Origin: Amblyornis subalaris
Taxonomy: Eukaryota > Chordata > Aves > Passeriformes > Ptilonorhynchidae
DNA: 64,000 bases
Direction of reading: 5' to 3'
Assembly (NCBI GenBank): GCA_018881555.1
Contig: JACAXG010000074.1
Coordinates: forward strand, 3,417,081 to 3,481,080
The notes under the pieces were generated by a model, which worked only from the letters and a program-made list of their open reading frames with translations, was not told the DNA's origin and made no database searches. Every line of letters begins with the position of its first letter. The stretch's first letter is position 1. Of the stretch, positions 29,801 through 41,484 are shown in pieces. A program made the position numbers and the translations under genes.

Positions 29801-30959
29801 GACAGCTCCAGAAAACCTCATCAAGATCATCCCAGGACATGCCATAACTACCTCTAGTGCCTTGCTAATGGGTCAGAAAAACACTTAAATCGTGTATTAG
29901 CTCTCTCACTAGCTACTTGCAAAGCACCCAGATCAGTGGGGAACCTAGGCTCTGCATCCCACCAGGGACATATCAACATGCTGGGCAGCACAGAGCTTGT
30001 TCCTGATGGTGAAGAGGAGGAATAGACACCATAGGGGATGTCACCACTGAACTGAGCTGGGGACTCACAGAGGTACTTNAGCATCTGCTTGAAAATACAT
30101 TAAAGCCCTTCCTCTTGATGGACACATTTGCAGTATAAATAGTTGTGTCCTCTTTATTTCACTCTGAGGTTTAATTAATATATAAATCAAACGCTTATAA
30201 AACTCACAAATGCTTGGGAAGATGTAAAATTTAATTAGTTTGCCCACACAACTCCATATGTCAACTGTTAGCTCAATTACTCTTTGCCATGAAATACTGA
30301 CTGCACTTTCCCATATTAGTAATTTCCCTCTATCTCAAAGTCATGCTTAATCAACACCCTGAACTCAGCACACACACTTGTGCTAAATTAAATATTGAGC
30401 ACAAGGAGCAAGAGCCTCTTTAATGAAACCACAGCTGGATTTTGCTCAGAAATGAGATCCTCACGCAATATTGGGGCAGAGGATAATCCCCGGGGTGTGG
30501 GGCAGGTTATCACCCACTCTGGGATGTGCCACCAGCCCAGCTTGCAGGAGCTGCACTACCATGCTCATGTTCTTCCACAGAGTGCTGGAGGAAATACATC
30601 CCCGTGTGCTTTCTTGGGATGGGAGAGGGATGGAGCAGATGCTGGTGGGGCAGGGGCTGGAAGAGGCGAGGGGAGGCTGGGAACGCAGCATACGGCAGGG
30701 ATGGGCGAGAAGGAGCAGGCAACGGATACACTGTGACCGGCTCAGGTGTGTGGTGTCAAAATGCAGGTGTGCAGCAGCTAAAGACGGGGACAAGCCACCA
30801 CTGTACCCATTAAATATGCATTAAAAGCACGTTCAGGTCAGCCCCCAGTCTGCCAGCGACAGTCAGTACAAATGAGCGCCGACGCTGCATTTATTCCCAT
30901 TTCAAAATTCTCCAGAGACAACAAAATGTCAAAATTATCATCTGGAAAGGGTCCAACAA

Positions 30960-31300
30960 ACTCGCCATCCTCGCCGGGCTCCCCTCTCCCCCATCCCCAG
31001 CCCCAGCACGAGGGCTCCGGCAGCCCCTCGGCCGGGCTCTGTGCCGCGCCNTGCCGGCCGCCGCGCCCGCGGCTCGATCCCGGCCAGCCGTGCCCCGGGG
31101 TGACGCGGAAGCGACCTTTGCTGGCTCGTCCCCGGCTCCTGGCAGGCCCAGCTGCTCCCAGCACGAGAGCCAGCCAGCGGCATCCCCTGGGCTCCCAGAC
31201 GGGCCGTCCCATGCGGGCGGATCCCGCCCGCCTGCGGGATGCAGAGGGACGTGGCTGTAACTGTGTCACCGCGGCCAGTGGGATCGTTCAGCGGGGACGA
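30960..31300. promoter_or_regulatory. Orphan CpG island
   Basis: This CpG-dense, GC-rich block of roughly 340 bp stands out sharply from AT-rich flanks (TAAATATGCATTAAAA just before, AATTAAAAAAG just after). It is more than 22 kb from the C1QL2 promoter and about 7 kb from the STEAP3 island. It has no recognised gene. It could be an alternative STEAP3 promoter, the start of a non-coding RNA, or a CpG-island-type enhancer. Boundaries were judged by eye. Confidence 0.5.
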
Positions 31301-32770
31301 GGATGCTGGTGGCTGGAAATGCTGTAGCAGAGGGTGCAGCAGCCAAGTGGAAATTAAAAAAGCTGCGGGGGGATGCAGTAAACCATTTCGCCACTTTAAG
31401 GAGAACTCCCTTGGAATAAAGATGCTTATAACTCTACAAAAATAGTGTAAATTAAGCTCTTATTTTTCCCATTTGTGCTACTTGCTTGTATATAATTTTC
31501 CTGTTTGTGCTGTGAATACAAACTATTCATTTTCCCTAAAACCGTTTTCTTACCGATTTTGCTTTCAGGAGTTGGTGTGGGAGCAGAACCTGGCATGACC
31601 ACTGTGCATGAGCTGCCAGCATTGCCTGCCCCTGTGGCTTCTGCTTGGAGCCACTTGCACCAGGCTTTGACAGTCCTGGAGACGTTCCTCCCACTGTCTT
31701 TCCTGAGGCAAAGGTCCACCTGTCACTGACCCCTGGTTTGCTCCCGGGATTTGTGTTTTGTTCCCCTCTTTGTAAGGCAGAAGCTGCCAGACCTGAGATG
31801 ATGCTGGGAAGCTCTAAGTCTTGGATCAAGCTCTCCCATTTTATCATCCATAGTTCAAACCTCCCCCAAGCCCATGAGATCAAGGAAGAGCCCCATTTCC
31901 CCATGCATCTCCAAAGAATTGTAATTTCAGTGGTGAAACCACTTTCAGGGTGGGGTTGGGTTTTTCTTTGTAAGCTAGACGATTTAAGCAAAGCTGGAAC
32001 CCATTATACTGGAACCCATATTATACAAAATAATTTTAATCCTCTAACTTCTTTCTTCAGGCAATCAGCTTGTTTCTTTAATTCAAATTAGATCTTCATA
32101 TTCAAGTCTCATTCTAGTTAATCATATTTTTCAATTAAATTCAATTGTCTGTGATCTTCCTAACTTCCAGTGCTTCTCTGCATGTCTAATACAGGCAAAT
32201 TTTGCATTTGTTCCTTTTACTTTGCCTTTTTTTTTTTTTTTCAAGCTGGTGACATTTTGCTTAACAAAACCAATTTCCAGCAATGGGATAAGAGCAGAGC
32301 CATGGCTTGGTCTGATCACGTCTGTGTTGCCCATACACGAGTGATGGCTACTAAAATAACACTGCCTGTGGAAACACCAATGTTTCCACAGGCCACTTGC
32401 CTCTGCTTGATGTTGGGGTGTTCATGCTNCCCATGATCAGGGAGGAAACCTGGAGTCATAGCCTGGCGAGGGCAGGACAGGCTTAGAGGACAAGGAGGAT
32501 CATCCCTCTGCTTTTTTAAGTGTCTCTGAAGTCCCACCAGGGCCTCTGCAGTCAGACACTACCCCCTGGGCAGGATGGGGAGATGTGGGGAAAACCAGGG
32601 CCATTCAACAGAGAGGGAAAGCAGCTGACAAAAGGAAGAATTTTTAGGACAGTTTTGTGCACAGCTGTGAAGCGCCCAGGGAGCACAAAAACCACCTTGA
32701 TGGTGAAGCTGCCACCCATCAAGAAAACTGTTGGCAGTGGGCAGACTTCAGAAAACACTTAATAAAAGGG
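31301..32770. other. Non-coding interval between orphan CpG island and CR1
   Basis: No gene is seen. It contains a 15-nt T run at 32227-32241 and the perfect inverted repeat at 32364-32393, both noted separately. Confidence 0.55.
32364..32393. repeat. Perfect inverted repeat: 13-bp stem, 4-nt loop
   Basis: Arms GCCTGTGGAAACA and TGTTTCCACAGGC are exact reverse complements around a CCAA loop. Complementarity stops abruptly outside the arms. It might form a DNA cruciform or RNA hairpin, or be a compound dyad binding site. It is too short for a typical pre-miRNA. Confidence 0.85.
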
Positions 32771-32985
32771 TAAAGATCATCTCCTTCCAATCCCTCTGCC
32801 ATGGCAGGGACATCTTTCACTAGACCAGGTTGCTCAAAGTCCCCTCCAGCCTGGCCTTAAACACTTCCAGGGATGGGGCATCTACAACTTCTCCGGGCAA
32901 CCTGTGCCAGTGCCTCACCACCCTCACAGTAAAGAATTTCTTCCTAGTGTCTAATCTAAACCCACCCTATTTCAGGATAAAGACA
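32771..32985 (-). mobile_element. CR1 LINE 3' fragment (minus orientation)
   Basis: It matches the 3' portion of avian CR1 by characteristic wording: AGACCAGGTTGCTCAAAG, GGGATGGGGCATC, GCAACCTGTGCCAGTGCCTCACCACCCTC and AAGAATTTCTTCCT, in reverse orientation. It is 5'-truncated at about 215 bp, as most CR1 copies are. No functional ORF remains. Confidence 0.9.
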
Positions 32986-34827
32986 GGAAAGCTGCAGCAG
33001 CCCAAGGATAAACTCAGCACACAGAGGTGATGTATAGCTACATCTTTGCNTGTCCAGCTCTCTGACACAAGAGCGCAAAAGGCAGCTGGGAGCACCCTGC
33101 CCAGTGGCCAGGAGACCTGGCATTTGCAGGGAAANTGCTCCTGTGGGATTTGCTCAGTTATTGGACATGGGGTGTCTGGCTGCTTTCACGCTGTACCAAA
33201 GTCTGGCTGTTTCACCATCAGTGTCATCACGATGCATTCAGCGCTTCTGGAAAGGTTACAGGGACCAGAGGACCAGAGATCAGGTGAGAAATTCAGTTTC
33301 CACCACCTTTTTTAAATACTAATAAATGCTGGTTATGATAAAAAAGCCAGAAACAGCCCCCAAGTGTATTTCAGAGATGGAAGGACCAGCAGGCAAAGAA
33401 AAAAAGGCCCCGAGTTTTATTATTTTGTATAATCAGAGTATAATTGGAGAGCAGACGCTGTCTGTAGCACTCTGCCATTGGGGACTCTGGTTTTCTAATA
33501 AGAAATCCATGAGGGAATTAGACGCTGTTTCAGTGGTGTTCTGGCTGATTGAAGGGATGCACCTGGAGCCAGAATCCACGCCTCGAGTTGCTGTACTTTA
33601 CCAAAAGCAAAAAATGTAGGTGCCATTTGTAAATCGCTGCAAAAATTGGGTNTGCAGTGGGAACAGTGAGAGCCCCTTAATTATAGCAGTGCTTTTGGGA
33701 GCTGTGTTAATTAGGAGTTTCCGGTGTTCTGGAAATCAAAGTGGTTTCTATTCTCNTCTTTAATTAATTCAGGCTTTTATCTGTGAAAGTGGAGATGAAT
33801 TAAGGTTCTGCTCTAGGCAAAGGGCAATGATGCTTGGGCAGTCCCTGGCAGGGTGAAGCCACTGGACCCCCAGGACTTTGGTCATGTCCCTCACACTGCA
33901 GCATCCCTGGCCTCCGGTTTTTGATATTTTGGGGGGTGAAGGGGAAAGGCCAAAGGGTGACACGCCTCGAGCAGGACTCGCCACAGCACACACATACCAT
34001 GAGAGACCTGCTGCATGGGGGCGTGCATCCAGGTATCCACGGCAGGGGACACACGGCCTGCCAGCGGGAATTCTGCACAGCAGATAACAAGACACCCAGC
34101 GTTATCACCTCCCCACACAGGAACAGGTGGGGAACAGGGTGAGTCAAGCCGTGCAAAAATCGCAAGATGGGTATAAAATCATTACTATTTTCTTAATATT
34201 TAAAGGAAACGAATGTTATAGGCTCCTTTTATTTCAGTCTGGGAGGGGTTGATTTTGGGAGGTTTTCTAGGGCTGGGAAATCACATTGAAAATCCACGTG
34301 GCTGTTAGAAGCTGACAACAGCAGTATGGGATTTGTGGTAAAATCATGCAATATGACCCAAGCAGATCCCTCCGTGATGTGAACTGCACAGGCATGGATG
34401 GCAGAGAGAGGTTTCCAGCTGTAAGTAAATCCTCCAGCTGATGGGACGACCTCGGTGCTGGAAACAGGAGCATCTGTCACCCACCAGAGCAGAAGGCAGT
34501 GTATTGCCATTAACCCATACAGCTAATTAATCAAATCCAGCCCTGACAATGTTATCAAGGAGCTGCCTGGAAATGATTCTTTATGTCAAAGTCTATTTTT
34601 AGATCAAATAAATCCAGACCCATCCCGAACAAGCTGTGCTCTAGTTTGGGGCATTTCCACGCTTCATCATTTCCCAGGCAGTGAATTCTGCTGCGAGTAC
34701 CCAAACCACGGGCTCAGCACTAGAGCCGTGCCCCAGGAGCAGCTTCGTGTTGGATTAAACAGTTTTCCCAGAGAGAAACTGAATTTCTACATCCACCTTC
34801 CTTGACTTTTGGTCTTTTTCTCCTTTT

Positions 34828-34842
34828 CCTACTAGATGGCGC
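34828..34842 (+). promoter_or_regulatory. Candidate CTCF binding site
   Basis: CCTACTAGATGGCGC matches the core of the CTCF consensus (CCASYAGRKGGCRS) at nearly every position, notably CTAGATGGCGC. Orientation is plus, pointing toward the STEAP3 promoter 4 kb away. A site between divergent genes with unrelated expression is a natural place for an insulator. Binding is inferred from motif only. Confidence 0.45.
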
Positions 34843-36056
34843 CTGCATGACAGGCGGAGACGAGCCCCGGCGGGGAGCATCTCTAACAGGTCTCCTGCGT
34901 GAAGGGGCGATAAATGACGCTTTTCCCCGAAAAGCCAGGCAGTTGAGAAAGCGATAACCTGCCGGGAGCTGATTAGCAGCAGGAAGCCGTTTTCTGGTAG
35001 CACCACGTTAACTGTGCTTCCCCAGGGGATGCTGCCAGACCCCCAGGAGGGAGGGGGGGCTATGCGGCCCATCCAGAAGCTGTATCCAGGNTACAGGTGT
35101 GCATAAGCCCTGTATGGACACTGTCAGCCCAGATATCCTGCTGAGCACCCTGGCAAGCACTGTTGTGGCAAGGAGGTGGCAAAAAGGATGCTTGGGCTGA
35201 AGTGTCTGGCACGGCTGTGCAGTCACCCACACTCAGCCACATCCCACCTCAATAGCCTGGCCCAAAGACCAGGCACTTCATTGGTGTTTCTGGATCATCA
35301 GTGGGAGACATGCAGGCGATGGCGTGATTGGTGTGACAGGTGATTGGTGTGGTTACAGACCAGACTTTTAGCACCATCCAGCCACCACTGCCCCCACGCA
35401 GCCCCCAGGTGGGAGAAGGGCTGTGGGGATACAGCCCATCCCTCTCCNCCTGGGATACTCTGGGAGGGACACAGCAGTGCTTTGTCACGTCTGTAACCTG
35501 CCCACAGGCTGCTTCCTCTGTCTGGTACCTCCTTGCAGCTCCATGAGGATTCAGCCAGATGTGTCCCCAGAGCCATCAGGTGTCAGCATCTCTCTCAGTC
35601 CTTCCAGGTAACTCCAGCAGGGTCAAGTGACAGCACGAGCTGTTACTTCTTCACCCTACAAAGACACTATGTGCCCAACTCTGACTTCACAGAGCCATCA
35701 CAGCTCACCCTATGTCCATTTCTGCAGTCCCCGGCTCATTCCCCTACACGAGCTCTCTGTTTCACAACTGTGCCAAATTAACTCTTGGCCTCTGCCCACT
35801 GGCAATAATTAACCACGTTATTGATTCCACCCTGCCTCCATTGTCATGTACATTGTGCATGTTCCAGCCTCTCGGCCCCTTTCTGAGCTCGGCATTTTCA
35901 GCACTGTNGGGCCATGTGCCAGTCCAGAGCAGACACAACCCTGTTGTGCTGATAATCCAACTTCCCAACCCAAACGGTACCACCAGGCCCCAAGAAAGCA
36001 GATTCCAGCCCAAAACGCAGAGGAGGACCCACGTTTACTGACTGCCCTGCCAAATA

Positions 36057-36139
36057 CGTTTGGTTTTTCAGTGGTAAGTTTGTCACTTACTAGCCCCGGA
36101 GAGGTTTGCTTTTCCAGAGGTAAATTTGCCACTTACTGG
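36057..36139 (+). repeat. Diverged direct repeat, two ~38-bp copies
   Basis: Copies at about 36057-36093 and 36102-36139 share GGTAA(G/A)TTTG(T/C)CACTTACT and the preceding T-rich segment, offset by about 46 bp. Several substitutions and one indel indicate an old local duplication. Confidence 0.6.
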
Positions 36140-38702
36140 ATTTCAGGGGGAAGTTGAGCCATTCCCTTGCTGTGACATTGCAAGTGGCAGGGTGTGGCGG
36201 TGTCCCCAAACTCTGCTTTTGTCACAGCATCCGCTGGGGTGCAGCCACTGCTGCCCAGCACTTCTAGCATCCCCAGCGCCCTTGGGCTGGCACATGGTGC
36301 ACCCAAGGGAGCCAGCAAGGGGGAAGGGGCATAGCGAGGCTGGGGGACCACCGCCTCTGTGTCTGGGTACAGCAAAGCCTGGGCAAGCCCTGGGTCACCC
36401 CCTGTATTGATTGGGTGTGGGGCAGGAGCTGAACTGGCCTGGAGCACCCATCCACGCTGTCACCTCAGACGGCTCGAGCATCCCCGAGACACAGTGTGGG
36501 AGGGGGGGACTCTCCATGGCTCCCTGGCCCGGCAGCCAGGAGCTGTCGAGGTCCATCTGCTCACCAGTGCCACGCTGTGCCAGCACACGAGTGCTGGTGG
36601 ATCCTGGCAGCCCCAGCCCCGAGCAGATCCAAAGCAACTGCCCGTCCCTGTGGAGGGGAAGGATGGAGAGGAGGGGGTGCAGGTGGCACTGCAGCTGAGG
36701 GGATGGCAGGCCACGGCCAGCTGGGCATGGGGACACAGATGGTGCTGCCAGGGAGCTGCAGCTCTGACCCGCGAGTGATGGGCCAGGAAAGAGGATTGCT
36801 GGAAGAAGAACAGTGCAGATGACACAAGGAAAAGCCCTTGCTCAGGACCAGCAAGGTAAAAGGAGGAAAAAAACCTAGATAAACACAAAGAAACACTGGC
36901 CAAGTCCAGCACAATTCCGGCACATTGGGTGTCTCTGGATAGAAGAGAAATTAAGCCAGCTTGCAAGCCCACATCAGGTCCCTCATCAGAAAGATGGTTC
37001 CCAAGGGAATTTTTTGAGCAACCAATAAAGCCAGTCAAGGTCTGGCAGCTGGGGAGGCTTTAGCTGCCTACTGAGATGGCTGCAGGAAAAAAGGAGCTGC
37101 AGGACTCAAACTATCCAGCAAACAGGCAGCCTGGACAGGGCCAGCCACGGGTTTGAGAATAGGGAGACAGGTATAAAGTGGGTGTTCATTCTGAGGCACT
37201 TCTCTGTGACATAAAGGTGGAAAAGCAGAGGGTGTTTTGGTGAAAAGTTTGCTAATTTACAAGAAAGGAAATGCAATCTGAAAAAGCAGAAGTAGATTTT
37301 GGTGCTTCAGGAACTCCAGAGGGCTGGTCATTACTCACAGAAGTGATCACACACCCGTGGCAGCAGCCTTGCCCCATGCAGGGAAAGGTACAGGCGGAGA
37401 CCCACACAGTGCAGAGACCTAAAAGATTGAAGAGGAATCCGTAGGAGGAATTGTGGTGACCAAGGCAAGCAAGTCAGTGACTACGGGTTCTATAAATAAA
37501 TTTAAAGGCAAAACTTGTCCTTTACATAATGCAGGACAGCAGGTAACAAGATACAGCAGAAGCAGGAGAGTTCAACGAGTTCTTTCCTTCAGTCTCCACG
37601 AAGAGCTGATCATAGCATATAAATTATCACCATGATAGGCATGAGGGGCCACAACAGGCAAGAAGTGGCTAAGGAGTAATCGGTTCTCTCAGCTGCATTC
37701 AGTCACAGATGGACTTTGCAGAGGTGTGATGAAGCACAGCTATCCCAGTGATCCCCCTCCTCCTAACCATGCCAATAGGTTTTCTCACCTCTCCAGTACT
37801 GTCCCATACCCAGGGAACTCACAGCATCACAAAGGCTGCAGCTTGAACATCCCAAGCCTCTGGAGCTCTCTCTTATCCAGGGTCCAGCCAGTGGGAGCCA
37901 CCAATGGGAGCTTTCCTCAGCAATCCCACATTTTTGCTGAAGCCTCCCCATATCAGCAGGTTTCTGTACCTCCCACTCCATGGATGTGAGAGGTGGCGAG
38001 TACCCTTCTGTGCATGCAGCACAGAGACGGGAGAGGGGGGAACATCTGCATAGCACAGTGGTGAGAATGGGCTGAGATAGTTAAAATCACAACCTGCCCA
38101 GGAGAAAGGAAAGAAGTGGGGCTTGTTTCGTCCCCGGAAGAGATATCCCATGTACAAGGAGGACACAGAGGGGATAGCTGTCGGCAAAGATTAGGAAAAC
38201 CCTCCTAACTGCAGGGGCAGTGAAGCACTCCAGGCTGGGCTCAGAGGGGCTGTACATCCCTCGGGCTTCAAACATACACTGCACCAGCATCTATCTCCCC
38301 ACGGTTCGAGTAGGGATGAGGCAATCCATTCACGTCCGTCCCCTCGGTGCTCCTCTCCCCTGCTGAGCGAGTAAACCAAAGCTCCAGAGGGATTTTTTTG
38401 TTGTTTTAAGTCCCTGTGGGTTTGTCCCAGTGCTTTTGCCTGGAGGCACTTCCTTTGGTGCCAGCTCCCGGCAGCCTGGGAGCGTGCTGCCGCCGGGCTA
38501 TCGGAGCGGGGCCGGGTGGCTGTCTTGGGGTGGTTGCAGCAGGACAGCTCTTTCCCTGCGCGGGGGTAAGAACCATTATCTGCTCCACGCCTCGTGGCAC
38601 AGCTTTNCAGAACAAGTGCGTGGCCCCTGATAGCGGGGGCAGAGGCGCAACAAGCCGCACCCGCCCATTAAAATGAGACNTCGGCCGGCTCTGAAATGCG
38701 TT

Positions 38703-38710
38703 TATAAATA
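38703..38710 (+). promoter_or_regulatory. TATA-like element in the STEAP3 CpG island
   Basis: TATAAATA followed by G lies in a short AT-rich gap within the island, about 375 bp before the exon 1 donor. If used, it would start transcription near 38735. Most CpG-island promoters do not need one, so functional use is uncertain. Confidence 0.25.
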
Positions 38711-38999
38711 GAAAATTAAGGTCTGCCTGCGACTCCCGTCTGTAATAGACACAGCGCCCCGGCTGCCCTGGCAGCGATGCCCTCCCGTCCGTGCGTGTCT
38801 AACGCGGGCACGGCAGTGCCGCTCGGGCTGCGCCGTGGGGACGGGGCTGGGGGTCTCACCGCCCCCACCGCGCCCTCCACCTGGGCCAAGCAGTGCCGGG
38901 CTGGGCACGAGCCGGGCCGTGCCGAGCCGGGCCGGGCCAGGCTGTGCCGAGCCGAGCCGAGAGCTGCCTGCGGCCCCGGCGGGCACATGGGCGGGAGGG

Positions 39000-39077
39000 C
39001 GGAGCCCGCGGCCTGACATCACGGCTCGGCTCCGCGCTCCCGGACGGCGCCGCTCGCCCTCCCGCCGCCGCGCAGAG
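39000..39077 (+). other. STEAP3: Probable STEAP3 non-coding exon 1 (5' end approximate)
   Basis: The right edge is a strong consensus donor, CGCAGAG|GTGAGC. No in-frame start leads into the STEAP3 coding exon, and the next acceptor (50683-50684) lies just before the STEAP3 ATG, so this is best read as a 5' UTR exon. The start coordinate is nominal because the transcription start is unknown. Human STEAP3 also has non-coding upstream exons by recall. There is no direct evidence of splicing. Confidence 0.5.
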
Positions 39078-39191
39078 GTGAGCACCGCGGGGGGACGGGC
39101 ACGGCGGGCACGGCACCGGCAGCAGCGGCGATGACCCACGACCGGGGATCGAACCGGCGGCCGCGCCGGGCGTGCCGTGCGGGGCGGGGGA

Positions 39192-39219
39192 GGCTCGGCT
39201 CGGCTCGGCTCGGCTCGGC
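39192..39219 (+). repeat. (GGCTC)n GC-rich pentamer repeat
   Basis: About 5.5 tandem GGCTC units lie just downstream of the putative STEAP3 exon 1 donor. Related GCCGA/CCGAG runs occur at about 38931-38962 and, near C1QL2, at about 8648-8667. Confidence 0.85.
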
Positions 39220-40994
39220 ACCGGTGCCCTTCCCGGGGGAAACGTCCCGGGTCCGCGGGGCTCCCCCACCGCCGAGCGCTCGGTCCCGGGCTCCGGTTCC
39301 GCCGCACCCCCCGGCCCGGGATCCCCGCGGCGCGGCTGGGGAGCGGGGTTGGTCCCTGCCCGCGGCCCGCTCCGCCCCTGGGCTCGGGCAGGGGGTCCGG
39401 CCCCCAGGGCGGTTTCGGATGCAGCCGCCTCGCTGCGGATGTTGGGGCCGGAGCCAGGTCCAGGTCCTGGACGGGGACTTCCGCGGGGACCGGTGTGTCT
39501 CGGTCCGGGCGGTCACTGGGGAGGGGTCGGTGGGATGCTCGTCCCCGGCAGGTCCGCCGGGATGCGGTGCGGGGTGCCCGCGGGAAGCGCTTTCCTTTCC
39601 GTGCTGCTGGACACGTCCGTGCGGGTGCGGGAAACTCCCTGGCACCGGGCACGAACCCCCCGAAGCGGGGGTTTGCTGTTCCAAGCGATGCGGTCCTCGT
39701 GAGCGCAGCGGCGATGGATGGATGGGTGGATGGATGCGCGTTCAGGCTGTGTTCCTCAGGGAGCAGCACTTGGCACTTAGGTTTCACTTTTCATNCTCAG
39801 CTCGCTAAATGCTTTGAGGAGATGAGTGGCTTCTTCCAGCCAGGGAGAAATCTGCGCTGATATATAAAGAACTTGGGAAAAATCTTGGCCAGGGCCCAGA
39901 GTCCCTCAGAGGCGAGCAGGGAGCGGCTGTGTGGTTTCTGTACTGATGTAGGGACTTGTAAAAGCTGCAAAGGTTGGAGGCTTATTGGGGGGGCTTCAGC
40001 ATTTGATCCCTGTAAGAGTAATGAGGGATGAAACCTGTGAAGGAATTGGAGAGGTGACTTTATGTAGTAGGAGCATCTCACAGGTGATGGAACCTGGGGT
40101 GGGACTGTCCCTGTCGTGTGGCCCTGACCAGGGGTAACATCTGCCCGTGACAGTCCCTTTGCTGAACACCGGGGANCTTGGGAGAGCGTTCGTGTTTGTA
40201 ATGCCTGAGCTGAGCAGAGGACAGAGGGGTACAGAGGACCCTGGATCATTTCCATCAGAATAGTCTAAATAAAACTAAGCCAGAAAATTGCCTCCTGTGG
40301 CAAGAAACCAAAACTGAGAGACAGCAGGAGAGGAAGGCTGTCGCCTACAGCATCAATACTCCTGTGGGCTGGGGAGATGCAGGACTAATAGGATTTAAAT
40401 ACTGCATCAGGCTTTAGTTTTCTCTTCTTTTAAAATCACATTTGCTATGAAACAAATGTACAGTAATATAAGATGCCGCAGTCACTGCACATATTTGATT
40501 TCCTCTGTGATTGTAAAGAAAATGTTGATGACTCAACAAGTCTGTGTTTAAGAAAACCACATCAAACCCCAGGAAAACATGCTCTTTGAAAGCATAATAA
40601 TTTTTTTGTTGTTTATTTTGCTTTTTTGTTTGGGGTTTGTTTTGCTTTTTATTGTTAAGAACTCTGCTTTGACTGTGACCTTGTAACATCACGCCCATAA
40701 ATAGAAGCAGGTTTAGATTCAGGGGAAACACATTTTTTCCGATGGTGGAAGAAGTAGGCCAGCCATGCCAGCTCTCTTGAGAGGTGGGAAAGGCAGTGGC
40801 AGCTGTGGTGAGAAATGTCACATACCAGAAATTAAAACCTACCAATTTTTTATCTGTAAGTTTACCATCACCCATTAGAGTCAGCTTTTTGTCAACTTCA
40901 TAATGGAAAAAAGTGCTATTTTCAAATTTTTATTTACTGCTTCTTTGCAGGGTAGTTTTCCCTGCAGACCTACAGTGGATTAAGCAGCTTCCCG

Positions 40995-41154
40995 TCTTCA
41001 TCTAAGTTTAAGTGAAGTGTCGCTTAACAGAAAGTAAAAAGCTTCTGAAAGTATGTCAGTGATGTGGGAGCTTTTCTTCGTCTAAGTTTAAGTGAACTGT
41101 CGCTTAACAGAAAGTAAAAAGCTTCTGAAAGTATGTCAGTGATGTGGGAGCTTT
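40995..41154 (+). repeat. 80-bp tandem duplication
   Basis: Two head-to-tail copies, 40995-41074 and 41075-41154, differ at only two positions (A/G at 41000 versus 41080, G/C at 41016 versus 41096). The unit is unique-looking non-coding DNA containing AAGTTTAAGTGAA and GTCAGTGATGTGGGAG. High identity means the duplication is recent, or an assembly or allelic artefact. Confidence 0.95.
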
Positions 41155-41484
41155 CAGCACGTTTACAAAAGCCCTTACATACTTTGGGGCCTGAACATTT
41201 TGAAAATTTTCCCAGGGTTTAAGGAACTGAGACAGATATTCCTCCCATTCTTTTTCCAGGTTCTCAGATTTTCAGTGAGTCTCTCTAAAGCTTTGGTTGT
41301 GATAACACATGCATTTCCATTCAGTCAGTATGCATACACCACTGNAGTCTTTGGAAAATACATCCCAAGAGCTACCCACGGGATGTAGGCTTCAAGAATC
41401 AGGGTCTGTAGATAACGTGTCCACCACTGAAGTAGGCTGATACCAACTACTGATCCTGTGCAAGCACTAATAAATCACAGTTAC

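Larger units (their letters stand above)
19523..30955. other. Shared upstream region, part 2
   Basis: No exon or gene is recognised. Contents are unique-looking DNA, a GGAGA-rich simple repeat near 25924-25952, a TTTA-type repeat near 26804-26832, and a short AT-rich block at about 24085-24180 containing TTTGCATATTAGCAT, an Oct-dimer-like motif that could belong to a regulatory element. Open frames are short and show no family signature. Confidence 0.55.
32986..38429. other. Shared upstream region, part 3, up to the STEAP3 CpG island
   Basis: No gene is recognised. It contains the CTCF-like site at 34828-34842, a diverged 38-bp direct repeat at 36057-36139, and a 192-codon minus-strand open frame at 37038-36460 in GC-moderate DNA with no known domain, which I do not call a gene. 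Confidence 0.5.
38430..39720. promoter_or_regulatory. STEAP3 CpG island / promoter region
   Basis: This long CpG-dense block lies 11-12 kb upstream of the first STEAP3 coding exon. It contains a TATA-like TATAAATA at 38703-38710, a CRE-like TGACATCA at 39014-39021, several CCGAG/GGCTC pentamer runs, and an exon-like segment ending at a strong donor (39077|39078). Its position, and the lack of any other plus-strand gene, make it the likely STEAP3 promoter. Long open frames on both strands are GC artefacts. Confidence 0.65.

Noticed and set aside
36460..37038. 192-codon minus-strand ORF
   Set aside because: No domain, splice context or promoter was seen. The C-terminal half is low-complexity Ser/Cys/Pro, and chance is likely.
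38702..39860. Long open frames in both directions across the STEAP3 CpG island
   Set aside because: Composition is biased and the translations are low-complexity Arg/Pro/Gly/Ala. No domain is seen, and the region is better explained as promoter plus non-coding exon.
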